The notes beneath the pieces are model-generated. The model saw only the letters and a program-made list of their open reading frames with translations, was not told the DNA's origin and did not search any database. A stretch of DNA of 14,535 bases from an uncultured Bacteroidales bacterium (lineage in GTDB: Bacteria > Bacteroidota > Bacteroidia > Bacteroidales > Bacteroidaceae), in assembly GCA_937906165.1 (NCBI GenBank), contig CALCYA010000091.1, positions 1-14,535 of the forward strand, given 5' to 3'. Every line of letters begins with the position of its first letter. Within the stretch, counting starts at the first letter, position 1. The translations under genes were made by a program, and so were the position numbers. Of this stretch, positions 7,851-14,535 are shown piece by piece.

Positions 7851-7943
7851 GATTTTTTGAAAAAAGGAGCTTATTTTCGAGCAAAGAGCCGGAAATCGAT
7901 AGAACTTTTTAAAAAAAGGAAGTATTTTTCAAGAACAAAAGAG
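7851..7943. repeat. Imperfect direct repeat of A/T tracts upstream of the glnN promoter
   Basis: Segments 7851-7888 and 7902-7943 align with a few differences: each has a T-run, a run of six or seven A, GGA, then TATTTTTC-like sequence, AG, CAAA and GAG. The starts are 51 bases apart, close to five helical turns. The repeat abuts the glnN -33 box, so it may act as a curved or UP-like element, or be a duplicated binding site. Confidence 0.5.
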
Positions 7944-8150
7944 ATAAAATGCAGACACAAATCAAAACAAGGATGAAAGCGCCATATCTAACATTATGTC
8001 AACGTTCAGCACAAAAAAAGGGGCAATCATTTACACAAAGTCAAAATCACATTTCCTCACCTCGGAGCAAAGAAGTCATTCACGCCCATCATGAAGCAAT
8101 ATTTTCGTAAAAAAATGATAAAAAAATATTCAGCCATACAATTATTTAAA
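7944..8150. other. AT-rich spacer before nagA
   Basis: No recognised RNA or family gene lies here. A plus-strand frame runs from 7949 to the TAA at 8108-8110 (53 residues, rich in Gln, Ser, Lys and His, starting MQTQIKTRMK); an internal ATG at 7973 would give 45 residues. It has no visible domain or hydrophobic segment and no good promoter, so I regard it as doubtful. Confidence 0.4.
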
Positions 8151-8158
8151 TAACTTTG
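8151..8158 (+). promoter_or_regulatory. nagA promoter, -7 element
   Basis: TAACTTTG matches TAnnTTTG exactly and is identical to the pheS -7 element. It lies 90 bases before the nagA start. The -33 position holds only AT-rich sequence without a TTTG box. Confidence 0.6.
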
Positions 8159-8248
8159 TAGGGAAATGCGGTTTACAGGCAATCTGTGACTACAGAAGAA
8201 CCTTATGGTCAATAAAGGGAAAACACAATAACACTAACCAAAAATATT

Positions 8249-9412
8249 ATGCTTAAGCAAATCATCAACGGCAAAATCCTTACCCCACAAGGTTGGTTGA
8301 AGGATGGTTCAGTTATCATTCGCGATAACAAGATTCTTGAAGTTACAAACTGCGACCTCGCTGTTATCGGTGCAGAAGTTGTTGACGCAAAGGGTATGTA
8401 CGTAGTACCCGGTGGCGTTGAGATCCATATTCATGGTGGTGGCGGTTGCGACTTCATGGAGGGTACTGAAGAGGCTTTCCGCGGAGCAATCAAGGCTCAC
8501 ATGAAGCACGGTACAACAAGTATATTCCCCACTCTTTCATCATCCACAGTACCCATGATCGAGGCAGCAGCCGAGACTTGTACAAAGCTTATGGCTGAGC
8601 CAAACAGCCCTGTACTCGGTCTTCACCTCGAGGGTCACTACCTGAACATGGCTATGGCCGGTGGCCAGTTGCCCGAGAACATCAAGGATCCCGATCCAAA
8701 CGAGTACATTCCTCTTGTAGAGAAATGGGATTGTATCAAGCGTTGGGATGCGGCTCCCGAGCTCCCCGGTGCAATGCAGTTCGGTAAGTATATCACATCA
8801 AAGGGCATCCTCGCGTCTGTAGCCCACACACAGGCAGAATATGACGACATCCATGCAGCACGCAAGAACGGCTACACCCACGCAACACACTTCTACAACG
8901 CGATGCCCGGTTTCCACAAGCGCCGCGAGTACAAGTACGAGGGTACTGTAGAGAGTATCTATCTGCACGAGGATATGACTGTTGAGGTTGTTGCCGACGG
9001 TATCCACGTTCCACCGACAATCTTGCGTCTTGTACACCACATAAAGGGTGTCGAGCGTGCTTGCGTAATCACCGATGCTCTTGCTTGCGCCGCAAGTGAC
9101 AGTACAACAGCATTCGACCCACGTGTAATCATCGAGGACGGTGTTTGCAAGCTTGCTGACCGCACCGCTCTTGCCGGTTCTGTCGCTACAATGGACCGCC
9201 TTATCCGCACTCTCGTCCAGAAGGCCGAGATTCCTTTGGAGGATGCTGTTCGCATGGCTTCTGAGACACCTTCAAAGATTATGAACGTATACGACCGTAA
9301 GGGTTCACTGCAGAAGGACAAGGATGCAGACATCATGATTCTTGACGACGATTTGAACGTACGCGCAGTATGGGCTATGGGTCAGCTTGTTGAGGGTACA
9401 TACAATCTTTAA
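8249..9412 (+). CDS. nagA: N-acetylglucosamine-6-phosphate deacetylase
   Basis: Removes the acetyl group from GlcNAc-6-phosphate to give glucosamine-6-phosphate, a step in use of host glycans and recycling of cell-wall sugars; cytoplasmic. Its 387 residues are normal for the amidohydrolase family. Metal and catalytic residues are visible: His60-x-His62 (VEIHIHGGGG), Glu128 (LGLHLEGHYLN), His193 (VAHTQAEYD), His214 (THFYNAMPG) and catalytic Asp276 (CVITDALACA). Compared with the usual LHLEGP segment the Pro is a His, followed by an unusual GGQLPENIKDPDPNEY stretch, so this is a divergent NagA subtype. No nagB lies next to it. Codon choice looks biased (many GGT, CGT, CTT, AAG), unlike the neighbouring dcp, which suggests high expression. 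It has its own terminator and so appears monocistronic. Confidence 0.93.
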   Translation: MLKQIINGKILTPQGWLKDGSVIIRDNKILEVTNCDLAVIGAEVVDAKGMYVVPGGVEIHIHGGGGCDFMEGTEEAFRGAIKAHMKHGTTSIFPTLSSSTVPMIEAAAETCTKLMAEPNSPVLGLHLEGHYLNMAMAGGQLPENIKDPDPNEYIPLVEKWDCIKRWDAAPELPGAMQFGKYITSKGILASVAHTQAEYDDIHAARKNGYTHATHFYNAMPGFHKRREYKYEGTVESIYLHEDMTVEVVADGIHVPPTILRLVHHIKGVERACVITDALACAASDSTTAFDPRVIIEDGVCKLADRTALAGSVATMDRLIRTLVQKAEIPLEDAVRMASETPSKIMNVYDRKGSLQKDKDADIMILDDDLNVRAVWAMGQLVEGTYNL

Positions 9413-9434
9413 AAGGAAACACACTGAATAACAG

Positions 9435-9466
9435 CAAGGCTCCCGACAATCGGGGGCCTTGTTTTA
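9435..9466 (+). terminator. Terminator after nagA
   Basis: The arms 9435-9446 and 9450-9461 form a 12-base-pair stem (one T-G wobble) with a three-base loop, followed directly by TTTT. It lies 22 bases after the nagA stop. Confidence 0.92.
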
Positions 9467-9545
9467 TATACTACCGTCAGCTCTAAAAATCATTAACTAT
9501 ATTAAAAATATCAAAACAGAGAGAAGAAGTAAGGATATTATTGAT

Positions 9546-9553
9546 TAATTTTG
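9546..9553 (+). promoter_or_regulatory. Promoter of the dcp operon, -7 element
   Basis: TAATTTTG fits TAnnTTTG exactly and lies 80 bases before the dcp start in an otherwise AT-rich gap. No TTTG box is seen at the -33 position. Confidence 0.55.
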
Positions 9554-9566
9554 CGTTATGATATAT

Positions 9567-9624
9567 ACATATGCACTACAACTTTCCGGAAAGATGACAG
9601 TTTTCCGCCACATACAGCATATGT
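9567..9624 (+). promoter_or_regulatory. Structured leader before dcp
   Basis: An outer inverted repeat pairs ACATATGC (9567-9574) with GCATATGT (9617-9624), and a perfect 12-base palindrome CTTTCCGGAAAG lies inside at 9582-9593. The right arm ends nine bases before the dcp ATG, in the ribosome-binding region. A 22-codon frame (9558-9626) also spans it. The role is unknown; a protein-binding palindrome or translational control are both possible. Confidence 0.35.
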
Positions 9625-9633
9625 AAACTAATA

Positions 9634-11715
9634 ATGACAACAGAAATGAACAATAATACAGAAAACAAGAATCCCCTACTGACGCCATTCGGCACACCTT
9701 ATGGCGCTGTGCCTTATGACCGCATAACGCTTGACCACTATGTCCCTGCGGTAGCGGATTGCATAAAAAAGGAAGAATCCGTAATTGAGAATATCTGTAG
9801 CAACAGCCAGAAGGCAACATTCGAGAATACCATTGCTCCGCTCGATTATGCGGGGACAGAACTGAGTATTGTGGTGTGCGCATTCAATGCGCTCATCAAT
9901 GCAAGAAGCTACGATGAAATCCTGACCGTTGAGGAGCAGATACAACAGATGTGCACCGTACACCAGAACAACATATCACTCAACGAAAGGCTTTTTGCAC
10001 GTATAAAAGAGGTCTATGAGGCCGACAACAGCCACCTGAACACAGCACAGAAGAGATTGCTTGAGCAAACATATCTGATGTTCGTGCGTGGAGGAGCAAA
10101 CCTCAAAGGCAAAGAGCGTGACACATATCGCGAACTTACAGAAAAGCTCACTGCCCTGTCGCTCAAGTTCCAGGAGAACAGCATAAAGGACACCGACGGG
10201 TTCACACTATGCATCACCGACAGCAATGACCTTGAGGGATTGCCCGAAGATGTTATAGAGTCGGCCGCCAACCTTGCGAAGGAGAGCGGCAAAGAGGGAT
10301 GGATATTCACACTGCACCGTCCCAGCTACCTCCCGTTCATAACATTCTGCCGCAACCGTGAATTGAGGCGTCAGATGTATATGGCATACAACACAATAGG
10401 TGCAAAAGGCAACGCATACGACAATCGGGCGATTGTGACCGAGATTGTAAACAAACGTCTTGAATTGGCCCGTCTGCTTGGCTACAGCACATACAGCGAC
10501 TACGTCCTGGCAGAGCGCATGGCACAGAACACCGATGCCGTATTCTCGATGCTTGGCAAACTCACATGGTCGTATCTGCCTGCAGCACGCAAGGAGATGA
10601 CTGAGATTGAGGATTATGCACGCCAATGCGAGGGTGAGGATTTCGATTTCCAGCGCTGGGACTTTGCCTACTATTCCGAAAAGCTCAAGGAAAAGAAGTA
10701 TGACCTCAACGACGAGATGATACGTCCCTACTTCGAGCTTAACCAGGCAATCTACGGAGCGTTCTATCTTGCCACACGCCTTTACGGCATCACATTCAAG
10801 CAGAACCACGACATCCCGGTATTCAACCCCGATGTAAAGGTGTGGGAAGTGTATGACTATGACGGACGATACATCGCACTGCTCTATTGCGATTTCTACG
10901 CACGTAAAGGCAAGCACGCAGGTGCATGGATGGACTCTATCAAGCCGCAATACAAGGACAATAACGGAACCGACCATCGCCCGCACATCACATTGTCCAC
11001 AAACTACCGCAAACCCATGCCGGGCAAGCCGACACTGTTGAACCATGACGAGTTCAACACTTTGATGCACGAGTTCGGTCACTGCCTGCACGGCATACTC
11101 TCCGATGTCACCTATCCAGGACAATGCAGTCCCAATGTATTGTGGGATTTTGTTGAGTTGCCATCGCAGATAATGGAGAATTTCGCTACCGAGGAGGAGT
11201 TCCTGGAGCACTTCGCCTTCCACCACAAGACAGGAGACAGCATGCCTAAGGATACTCTGCAGAAGATAAAGGAAGCACAAACCTATAAGGCAGCATACCA
11301 GTGTGTCCGTCAAGTGGGACTGGGACTCATCGACCAGGCTTGGCATAACATTTCGGAGCCATTTGCCGGTGACGTACTCGAGTATGAACAGTCGGTAACG
11401 GCAGCATTGAGGGTTATGCCTGTAATAAAAGAGACCGGCATAACTCCGCAGTTCGGGCATATCATGTCGGGCGGTTATGCAGCAGGATACTACAGCTACA
11501 AATGGGCCGAGGTACTTGATGCTGATGCATTCTCAAGATTCAAGGAAGAGGGTATCATGAACATGAAGACAGCCCAGTCGTTCCGTGACAACATACTCTC
11601 AAAGGGTGACAGCGAACACCCGATGGAGCTATATGTCCGTTTCCGCGGCCGTAAGCCACAGATTGAGCCACTGCTCGAACGTGATGGAATCAAGACCATA
11701 TGTAAACATTTATAA
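9634..11715 (+). CDS. dcp: M3-family zinc oligopeptidase (peptidyl-dipeptidase Dcp type)
   Basis: A 693-residue metallopeptidase of the thimet-oligopeptidase family, which trims short peptides in a closed channel. The zinc site is complete: HEFGH at 479-483 (His479, His483, catalytic Glu480) with the third ligand Glu508 in DFVELPSQIMENF. The substrate-binding tail GHIMSGGYAAGYYSYKW (608-624) carries the conserved His609 and tyrosines. Length and motifs favour Dcp (about 680 residues, releasing C-terminal dipeptides) over oligopeptidase A, but the two are hard to separate by eye. The N-terminus (MTTEMNNN) has no signal peptide, so a cytoplasmic location is inferred; Met5 is an alternative start. 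It is the first gene of a four-gene operon: its stop codon overlaps a possible ATG of the next gene by one base. Confidence 0.94.
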   Translation: MTTEMNNNTENKNPLLTPFGTPYGAVPYDRITLDHYVPAVADCIKKEESVIENICSNSQKATFENTIAPLDYAGTELSIVVCAFNALINARSYDEILTVEEQIQQMCTVHQNNISLNERLFARIKEVYEADNSHLNTAQKRLLEQTYLMFVRGGANLKGKERDTYRELTEKLTALSLKFQENSIKDTDGFTLCITDSNDLEGLPEDVIESAANLAKESGKEGWIFTLHRPSYLPFITFCRNRELRRQMYMAYNTIGAKGNAYDNRAIVTEIVNKRLELARLLGYSTYSDYVLAERMAQNTDAVFSMLGKLTWSYLPAARKEMTEIEDYARQCEGEDFDFQRWDFAYYSEKLKEKKYDLNDEMIRPYFELNQAIYGAFYLATRLYGITFKQNHDIPVFNPDVKVWEVYDYDGRYIALLYCDFYARKGKHAGAWMDSIKPQYKDNNGTDHRPHITLSTNYRKPMPGKPTLLNHDEFNTLMHEFGHCLHGILSDVTYPGQCSPNVLWDFVELPSQIMENFATEEEFLEHFAFHHKTGDSMPKDTLQKIKEAQTYKAAYQCVRQVGLGLIDQAWHNISEPFAGDVLEYEQSVTAALRVMPVIKETGITPQFGHIMSGGYAAGYYSYKWAEVLDADAFSRFKEEGIMNMKTAQSFRDNILSKGDSEHPMELYVRFRGRKPQIEPLLERDGIKTICKHL

Positions 11716-11726
11716 TGTATTGGACA

Positions 11727-12158
11727 ATGAAAACGTTTGCAAAAAGGACAAAGAGAACTATCTTTGCAGTCATGCTGATGCTGGTTGCCGTTGCCTGCAC
11801 ACAGGACGATGACATAAAGGATATATTCGAGGAGCGCGAATGGACACTTTCGTATGTACAGGAAGGGAATGTAAAGCGCTTCAGCGACAGCAATAAAAGG
11901 TACAATGTACAGTTCATTGACAACAGTTTCAACGCCACAACGCCCGGTGGTGCCACAATAAGCGGCAAGTGGGAGGCCGACGGCGACAGCCGCAAGTTCC
12001 ACTGCTGGGGCATACAGACAACCGGCAGTTTCAAGAGCGACACCATTGCCCAGAAAATGTTGCAGATATTTACCGATGCCACAGAATATGACGGAGACAC
12101 ACATTGGCTACAGATAAAACAACACAAGAACGTATTCATGCAGTTCTACAGCAAATGA
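11727..12158 (+). CDS. Small lipoprotein of unknown function
   Basis: A 143-residue protein counted from the Met at 11727, which begins a good lipoprotein signal: basic n-region (MKTFAKRTKRTIF), hydrophobic core and lipobox VAVAC with lipid Cys24. An ATG at 11715 overlapping the dcp stop would add four residues and could be used by translational coupling. TQDDD follows the cysteine, as in surface-exposed Bacteroidota lipoproteins. The rest (about 115 residues) alternates short polar and hydrophobic stretches with Gly and Trp (ISGKWEADGD, FHCWGIQTTG), suggesting a small beta-barrel or lipocalin-like fold; this is only an impression. I do not recognise the family with confidence. It sits between a peptidase and a deaminase, so the operon does not reveal its job. 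Confidence 0.85.
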   Translation: MKTFAKRTKRTIFAVMLMLVAVACTQDDDIKDIFEEREWTLSYVQEGNVKRFSDSNKRYNVQFIDNSFNATTPGGATISGKWEADGDSRKFHCWGIQTTGSFKSDTIAQKMLQIFTDATEYDGDTHWLQIKQHKNVFMQFYSK

Positions 12159-12163
12159 TCACT

Positions 12164-12598
12164 ATGGAAAACAAAGATAAGAAACAACACGAGCTCGACC
12201 TTCGTTATATGCGTATGGCAAACATCTGGGCCGAGAATTCATACTGCGAGCGCCGCAAGGTGGGAGCACTCATCGTAAAGGACAAGATGATAATCTCCGA
12301 CGGCTACAACGGCACCCCATCGGGGTTTGAGAATGTTTGCGAGAACGAGGAAGGTTTCACAAAGCCTTACGTTCTTCACGCTGAGGCAAATGCAATAACA
12401 AAGATTGCCCGCTCCAATAACAACAGCAACGGCGCAACGATGTACGTAACGGCATCGCCATGCATCGAGTGTGCCAAGCTCATCATCCAATCGGGCATCA
12501 GGCGTGTGGTATACGGCGAGAAATACCGCCTCACCGACGGCATCGACCTGCTTGAGAGAGCCGGCATAGAGACCGTTTACCTTGAGTTCAACAAATAA
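12164..12598 (+). CDS. dCMP/cytidine deaminase-family protein (ComEB-like)
   Basis: A 144-residue zinc-dependent deaminase, most like deoxycytidylate deaminase, which turns dCMP into dUMP for thymidylate synthesis in the cytoplasm. The active site is complete: His72-Ala-Glu74 (LHAEANAITK) and Cys100-x2-Cys103 (SPCIECAKL). The N-terminal segment RRKVGALIVKDKMIISDGYNG (31-51) with TPSGFENVCE is typical of the dCMP deaminase/ComEB group. I place the start at 12164 (MENKDKKQ); the in-frame ATG at 12155 overlaps the stop of the preceding lipoprotein gene as ATGA and is a fair alternative. A still longer frame from 12104 would run 55 bases into that gene and is unlikely. It lies 10 bases before the S41 protease gene, in the same operon. 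Confidence 0.93.
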   Translation: MENKDKKQHELDLRYMRMANIWAENSYCERRKVGALIVKDKMIISDGYNGTPSGFENVCENEEGFTKPYVLHAEANAITKIARSNNNSNGATMYVTASPCIECAKLIIQSGIRRVVYGEKYRLTDGIDLLERAGIETVYLEFNK

Positions 12599-12608
12599 CC
12601 CGCACTAA

Positions 12609-14222
12609 ATGAAAAAAGCATTACCGTTTCTGGTTGTGCTCATCCTTTTATTAGGGTTCTTCATAGGCCAGAACTTTACCAAAAAGGAGAGTGGCATAAC
12701 AACAATCATATTCAATAACGACAATAAACTCTCACAGATATTCGACATAATCGGAAGCGAGTATGTCGACAAGGCCGATATCGACTCTATCATAGAGCGC
12801 AGTATCCCCAAAGTGCTTGAGGAACTTGATCCACACAGCACATATATTCCCAAGGACGAGGTTGAGGAAATGACATCCGACCTTCAGAGCAGCTTCAGCG
12901 GAATAGGTATACGTTTTACCATTCAGGAAGATACTATCGACATCAGCGAAGTCATCCGCGGTGGTCCATCGGAAGAGGCCGGAGTGCTTGCCGGCGACAG
13001 GATCATCACCATCAATGACTCGCTCTTTGTCGGCAAGGATGTATGTACCAATCAGGCTGCCATGAAAAAGCTCAAAGGCCCAAAAGGCAGCTTTGTAAAA
13101 TTAGGGTTGCAGCGCTTTGGCGAGGAAGAGCTTGTTGAGGTGAAGATAAGACGCGATGACATTGAGGTAAAGAGCATTGAGACCGCATACCTCCTGAACA
13201 GTAAATGGGGATATATAATGATAGAGCGCTTTGCCGAGAACACCTTTGCCGAGTTCATAAAGGCAATGATTGAACTTGCCAACCAGAGAGCGCAAGGTTA
13301 CATCATTGACCTCAGGGGCAACGGAGGCGGTTACCTTGGAGTTGCACTTGAGATGGCAAACCAGTTCCTCGGTGAGGATGAGGTCATCGTATACACCGAA
13401 GGTGCGAACATAAATAAAGAGATTGAGAGAGCAAACGGTTACGGATACTTCCAGGATGTACCGCTTGTGATACTCGTTGACGAGACTTCGGCATCGGCAA
13501 GCGAGATTATGGCAGGAACCATCCAGGACAATGACCGCGGAACAGTCATAGGACGCAGGACATTCGGCAAGGGACTTGTCCAGAAGCAGATTAACCTTAA
13601 CGACGGTTCTATGATGCGACTGACAATAGCACGCTACCACACCCCATCGGGCCGCTGCATACAGAAGCCCTACACGAAAGGTGACGGCGAGAGCTACGCA
13701 ATGGACCTTATAGACCGCTACAACCGTGGAGAGTTCTTCTCACAGGACAGCATACACCAGAACGAGGAACTCATCTTCAAGACCAAGAACGGACGTACAG
13801 TATATGGAGGCGGCGGTATAATGCCCGACATCTTCGTGGCGAGCGACACAACCCATGTCAACGAATATGCAAAGGCTCTTTTCACCAACGGATTGATTGC
13901 ACAATATACATTGAACTATTGCAAAGCAAACAGACAGTCATTGAAAGAATACCAGACATACGAGGAGTTGGTAACATACATGGATAGACAACCGATGCTT
14001 GAAGGACTCATTAGTTTTGCAAAGAGAAAAGATATCACACCTAATGGAAATGAGTTAGCAGAATCAAGAGAAGTGCTCACACGCTCGATATACTCCAATA
14101 TAATCTACCACATGTTGGGTATGATGGAGCATATAAAGTTCGTGAACCTTAAGGATTCAACCGTTCTCAAGGCTGTTGAGATACTTGAAAGCGGTAAAGC
14201 ATTCCCGGAGATTGAAGGATAA
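12609..14222 (+). CDS. S41 family C-terminal processing protease (CtpA type)
   Basis: A 537-residue serine protease that cleaves near the C-termini of envelope proteins. It starts with one hydrophobic segment (LPFLVVLILLLGFFIG, residues 5-20) without a lipobox, so it is probably anchored in the inner membrane facing the periplasm or secreted. After a short N-terminal domain comes a PDZ domain (about 90-180, with GIGIRF and GGPSEEAGVLAGDRI). The S41 core follows (about 195-410), with the probable nucleophile Ser296 (TSASASEIMAG), Lys321 (FGKGLVQKQ) and Gln325; the 25-residue Ser-Lys spacing matches known CtpB-type enzymes. A C-terminal helical extension of about 120 residues is found in Bacteroidota members. 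It is the last gene of the dcp operon and shares no obvious pathway with the others. The end of the gene is somewhat more AT-rich than its start. Confidence 0.94.
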   Translation: MKKALPFLVVLILLLGFFIGQNFTKKESGITTIIFNNDNKLSQIFDIIGSEYVDKADIDSIIERSIPKVLEELDPHSTYIPKDEVEEMTSDLQSSFSGIGIRFTIQEDTIDISEVIRGGPSEEAGVLAGDRIITINDSLFVGKDVCTNQAAMKKLKGPKGSFVKLGLQRFGEEELVEVKIRRDDIEVKSIETAYLLNSKWGYIMIERFAENTFAEFIKAMIELANQRAQGYIIDLRGNGGGYLGVALEMANQFLGEDEVIVYTEGANINKEIERANGYGYFQDVPLVILVDETSASASEIMAGTIQDNDRGTVIGRRTFGKGLVQKQINLNDGSMMRLTIARYHTPSGRCIQKPYTKGDGESYAMDLIDRYNRGEFFSQDSIHQNEELIFKTKNGRTVYGGGGIMPDIFVASDTTHVNEYAKALFTNGLIAQYTLNYCKANRQSLKEYQTYEELVTYMDRQPMLEGLISFAKRKDITPNGNELAESREVLTRSIYSNIIYHMLGMMEHIKFVNLKDSTVLKAVEILESGKAFPEIEG

Positions 14223-14257
14223 TACAACAAATCCATCAGGTTTTTGTCAAAACAACA

Positions 14258-14287
14258 GTTGGATTAAAAAGAATTGTTGTATCTTCG
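14258..14287 (+). promoter_or_regulatory. Promoter of tRNA-Gly
   Basis: GTTG (14258-14261), an 18-base spacer and TATCTTCG (14280-14287) resemble the TTTG/TAnnTTTG pair, each with one mismatch. It would start transcription a few bases before the tRNA. Confidence 0.5.
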
Positions 14288-14302
14288 CACAAGAATTCCA
14301 AC

Positions 14303-14375
14303 GCGGTAGTAGCTCAGTTGGTAGAGCATCAGCTTCCCAAGCTGAGGGTCGCGGGTTCGAACCCCGTTTACCGCT
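14303..14375 (+). tRNA. tRNA-Gly (anticodon CCC)
   Basis: A complete 73-base cloverleaf: acceptor stem GCGGTAG/TTACCGC (last pair G-U), D arm GCTC/GAGC, anticodon stem TCAGC/GCTGA with loop TTCCCAA, variable loop GGGTC, T arm GCGGG/CCCGT around TTCGAAC, and discriminator U as in bacterial glycine tRNAs. The anticodon CCC at 14336-14338 reads GGG. The 3' CCA is not encoded. Overlapping open frames on both strands are artefacts of the tRNA. Confidence 0.97.
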
Positions 14376-14376
14376 C

Positions 14377-14419
14377 TTAATCAAGAATGGCAGCCACAAG
14401 GGTTGCCATTTTTGATTAA
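14377..14419 (+). terminator. Terminator after tRNA-Gly
   Basis: The arms 14377-14395 and 14401-14419 pair over 19 positions (17 Watson-Crick and two G-U) with a five-base loop. The stem begins one base after the tRNA and its 3' arm contains a run of five T residues. Confidence 0.85.
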
Positions 14420-14535
14420 AAAGGTTCGAAGACGCGACCCAATATAAAAGGAAAAGCGGGTTCACCTGCAAACTATAGGGGGGGGAATATCTTTTTAACA
14501 CAGACAAAACATTAAACAATCTATTATATTCTTTT
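14420..14535. other. Right edge, no gene recognised
   Basis: No coding region can be supported. The stretch holds GGTTCGAA (14423-14430), repeating the T-loop region of the tRNA, GCGACCC (14434-14440), complementary to part of the tRNA, and a run of eight G (14478-14485), rare in this AT-rich spacer. The last 40 bases are very AT-rich and may precede a gene outside the window. Confidence 0.4.

Noticed and set aside
10207..11460. 417-residue minus-strand open frame opposite dcp
   Set aside because: It is antisense to the complete M3 peptidase including its zinc site; Cys/Val/Leu-rich composition is typical of a shadow frame.
12104..12163. Longer start for the deaminase at 12104
   Set aside because: It would overlap the lipoprotein gene by 55 bases and add 20 residues without family support; ATGs at 12155 or 12164 fit better.
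14176..14519. Open frames on both strands across the tRNA (with RGSSSVGRAS... or GSNPRPSAWEADALP-like text)
   Set aside because: These are well-known false proteins produced by translating tRNA genes; the cloverleaf is complete.

Overview
The window looks like a chromosomal housekeeping segment from a member of the Bacteroidota, most likely order Bacteroidales. The signs are TAnnTTTG-type -7 promoter elements upstream of several genes, no clear Shine-Dalgarno sites before starts, lipoproteins with an acidic stretch right after the lipid-bearing cysteine (CSEDE, CTQDDD), a type III glutamine synthetase of the Bacteroides GlnN kind, and a long PheS with a four-cysteine insertion. I cannot name the genus from the sequence alone.

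Layout: (1) 1-1455, minus strand: a strong hairpin terminator, then a surface lipoprotein with a transglutaminase-like domain and BspA-type leucine-rich repeats. It is directly downstream of (2) a 622-residue RelA/SpoT-family protein (1453-3321) whose (p)ppGpp hydrolase residues are intact but whose synthetase site looks degenerate. (3) A divergent 290-base gap, then pheS (plus strand, 3612-4631), ending at a perfect bidirectional terminator that it shares with (4) the convergent aquaporin gene aqpZ (minus, 4699-5379). (5) glnN (minus, 5509-7692), with a very good promoter and an unusual leader, lies behind aqpZ. (6) A 556-base AT-rich divergent region separates glnN from (7) nagA (plus, 8249-9412), which has its own terminator. 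(8) A tightly packed plus-strand operon follows: an M3 oligopeptidase (dcp), a small lipoprotein of unknown function, a dCMP/cytidine deaminase-family enzyme and an S41 C-terminal processing protease (9634-14222). (9) tRNA-Gly(CCC) with its own promoter and terminator, then about 115 bases with no gene.

The genes cover separate core tasks: alarmone turnover, phenylalanyl-tRNA charging, water transport, nitrogen assimilation, amino-sugar catabolism, peptide breakdown, pyrimidine deoxynucleotide supply and envelope proteolysis. I see no mobile element, CRISPR array, phage gene or defence island. The items most worth a second look are the glnN leader (a 24-codon upstream reading frame overlapping alternative hairpins), the degenerate synthetase of the RelA/SpoT protein, the transglutaminase/LRR lipoprotein behind it, and the unknown lipoprotein inside the peptidase operon. 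None of these amounts to a clearly new system on sequence alone.
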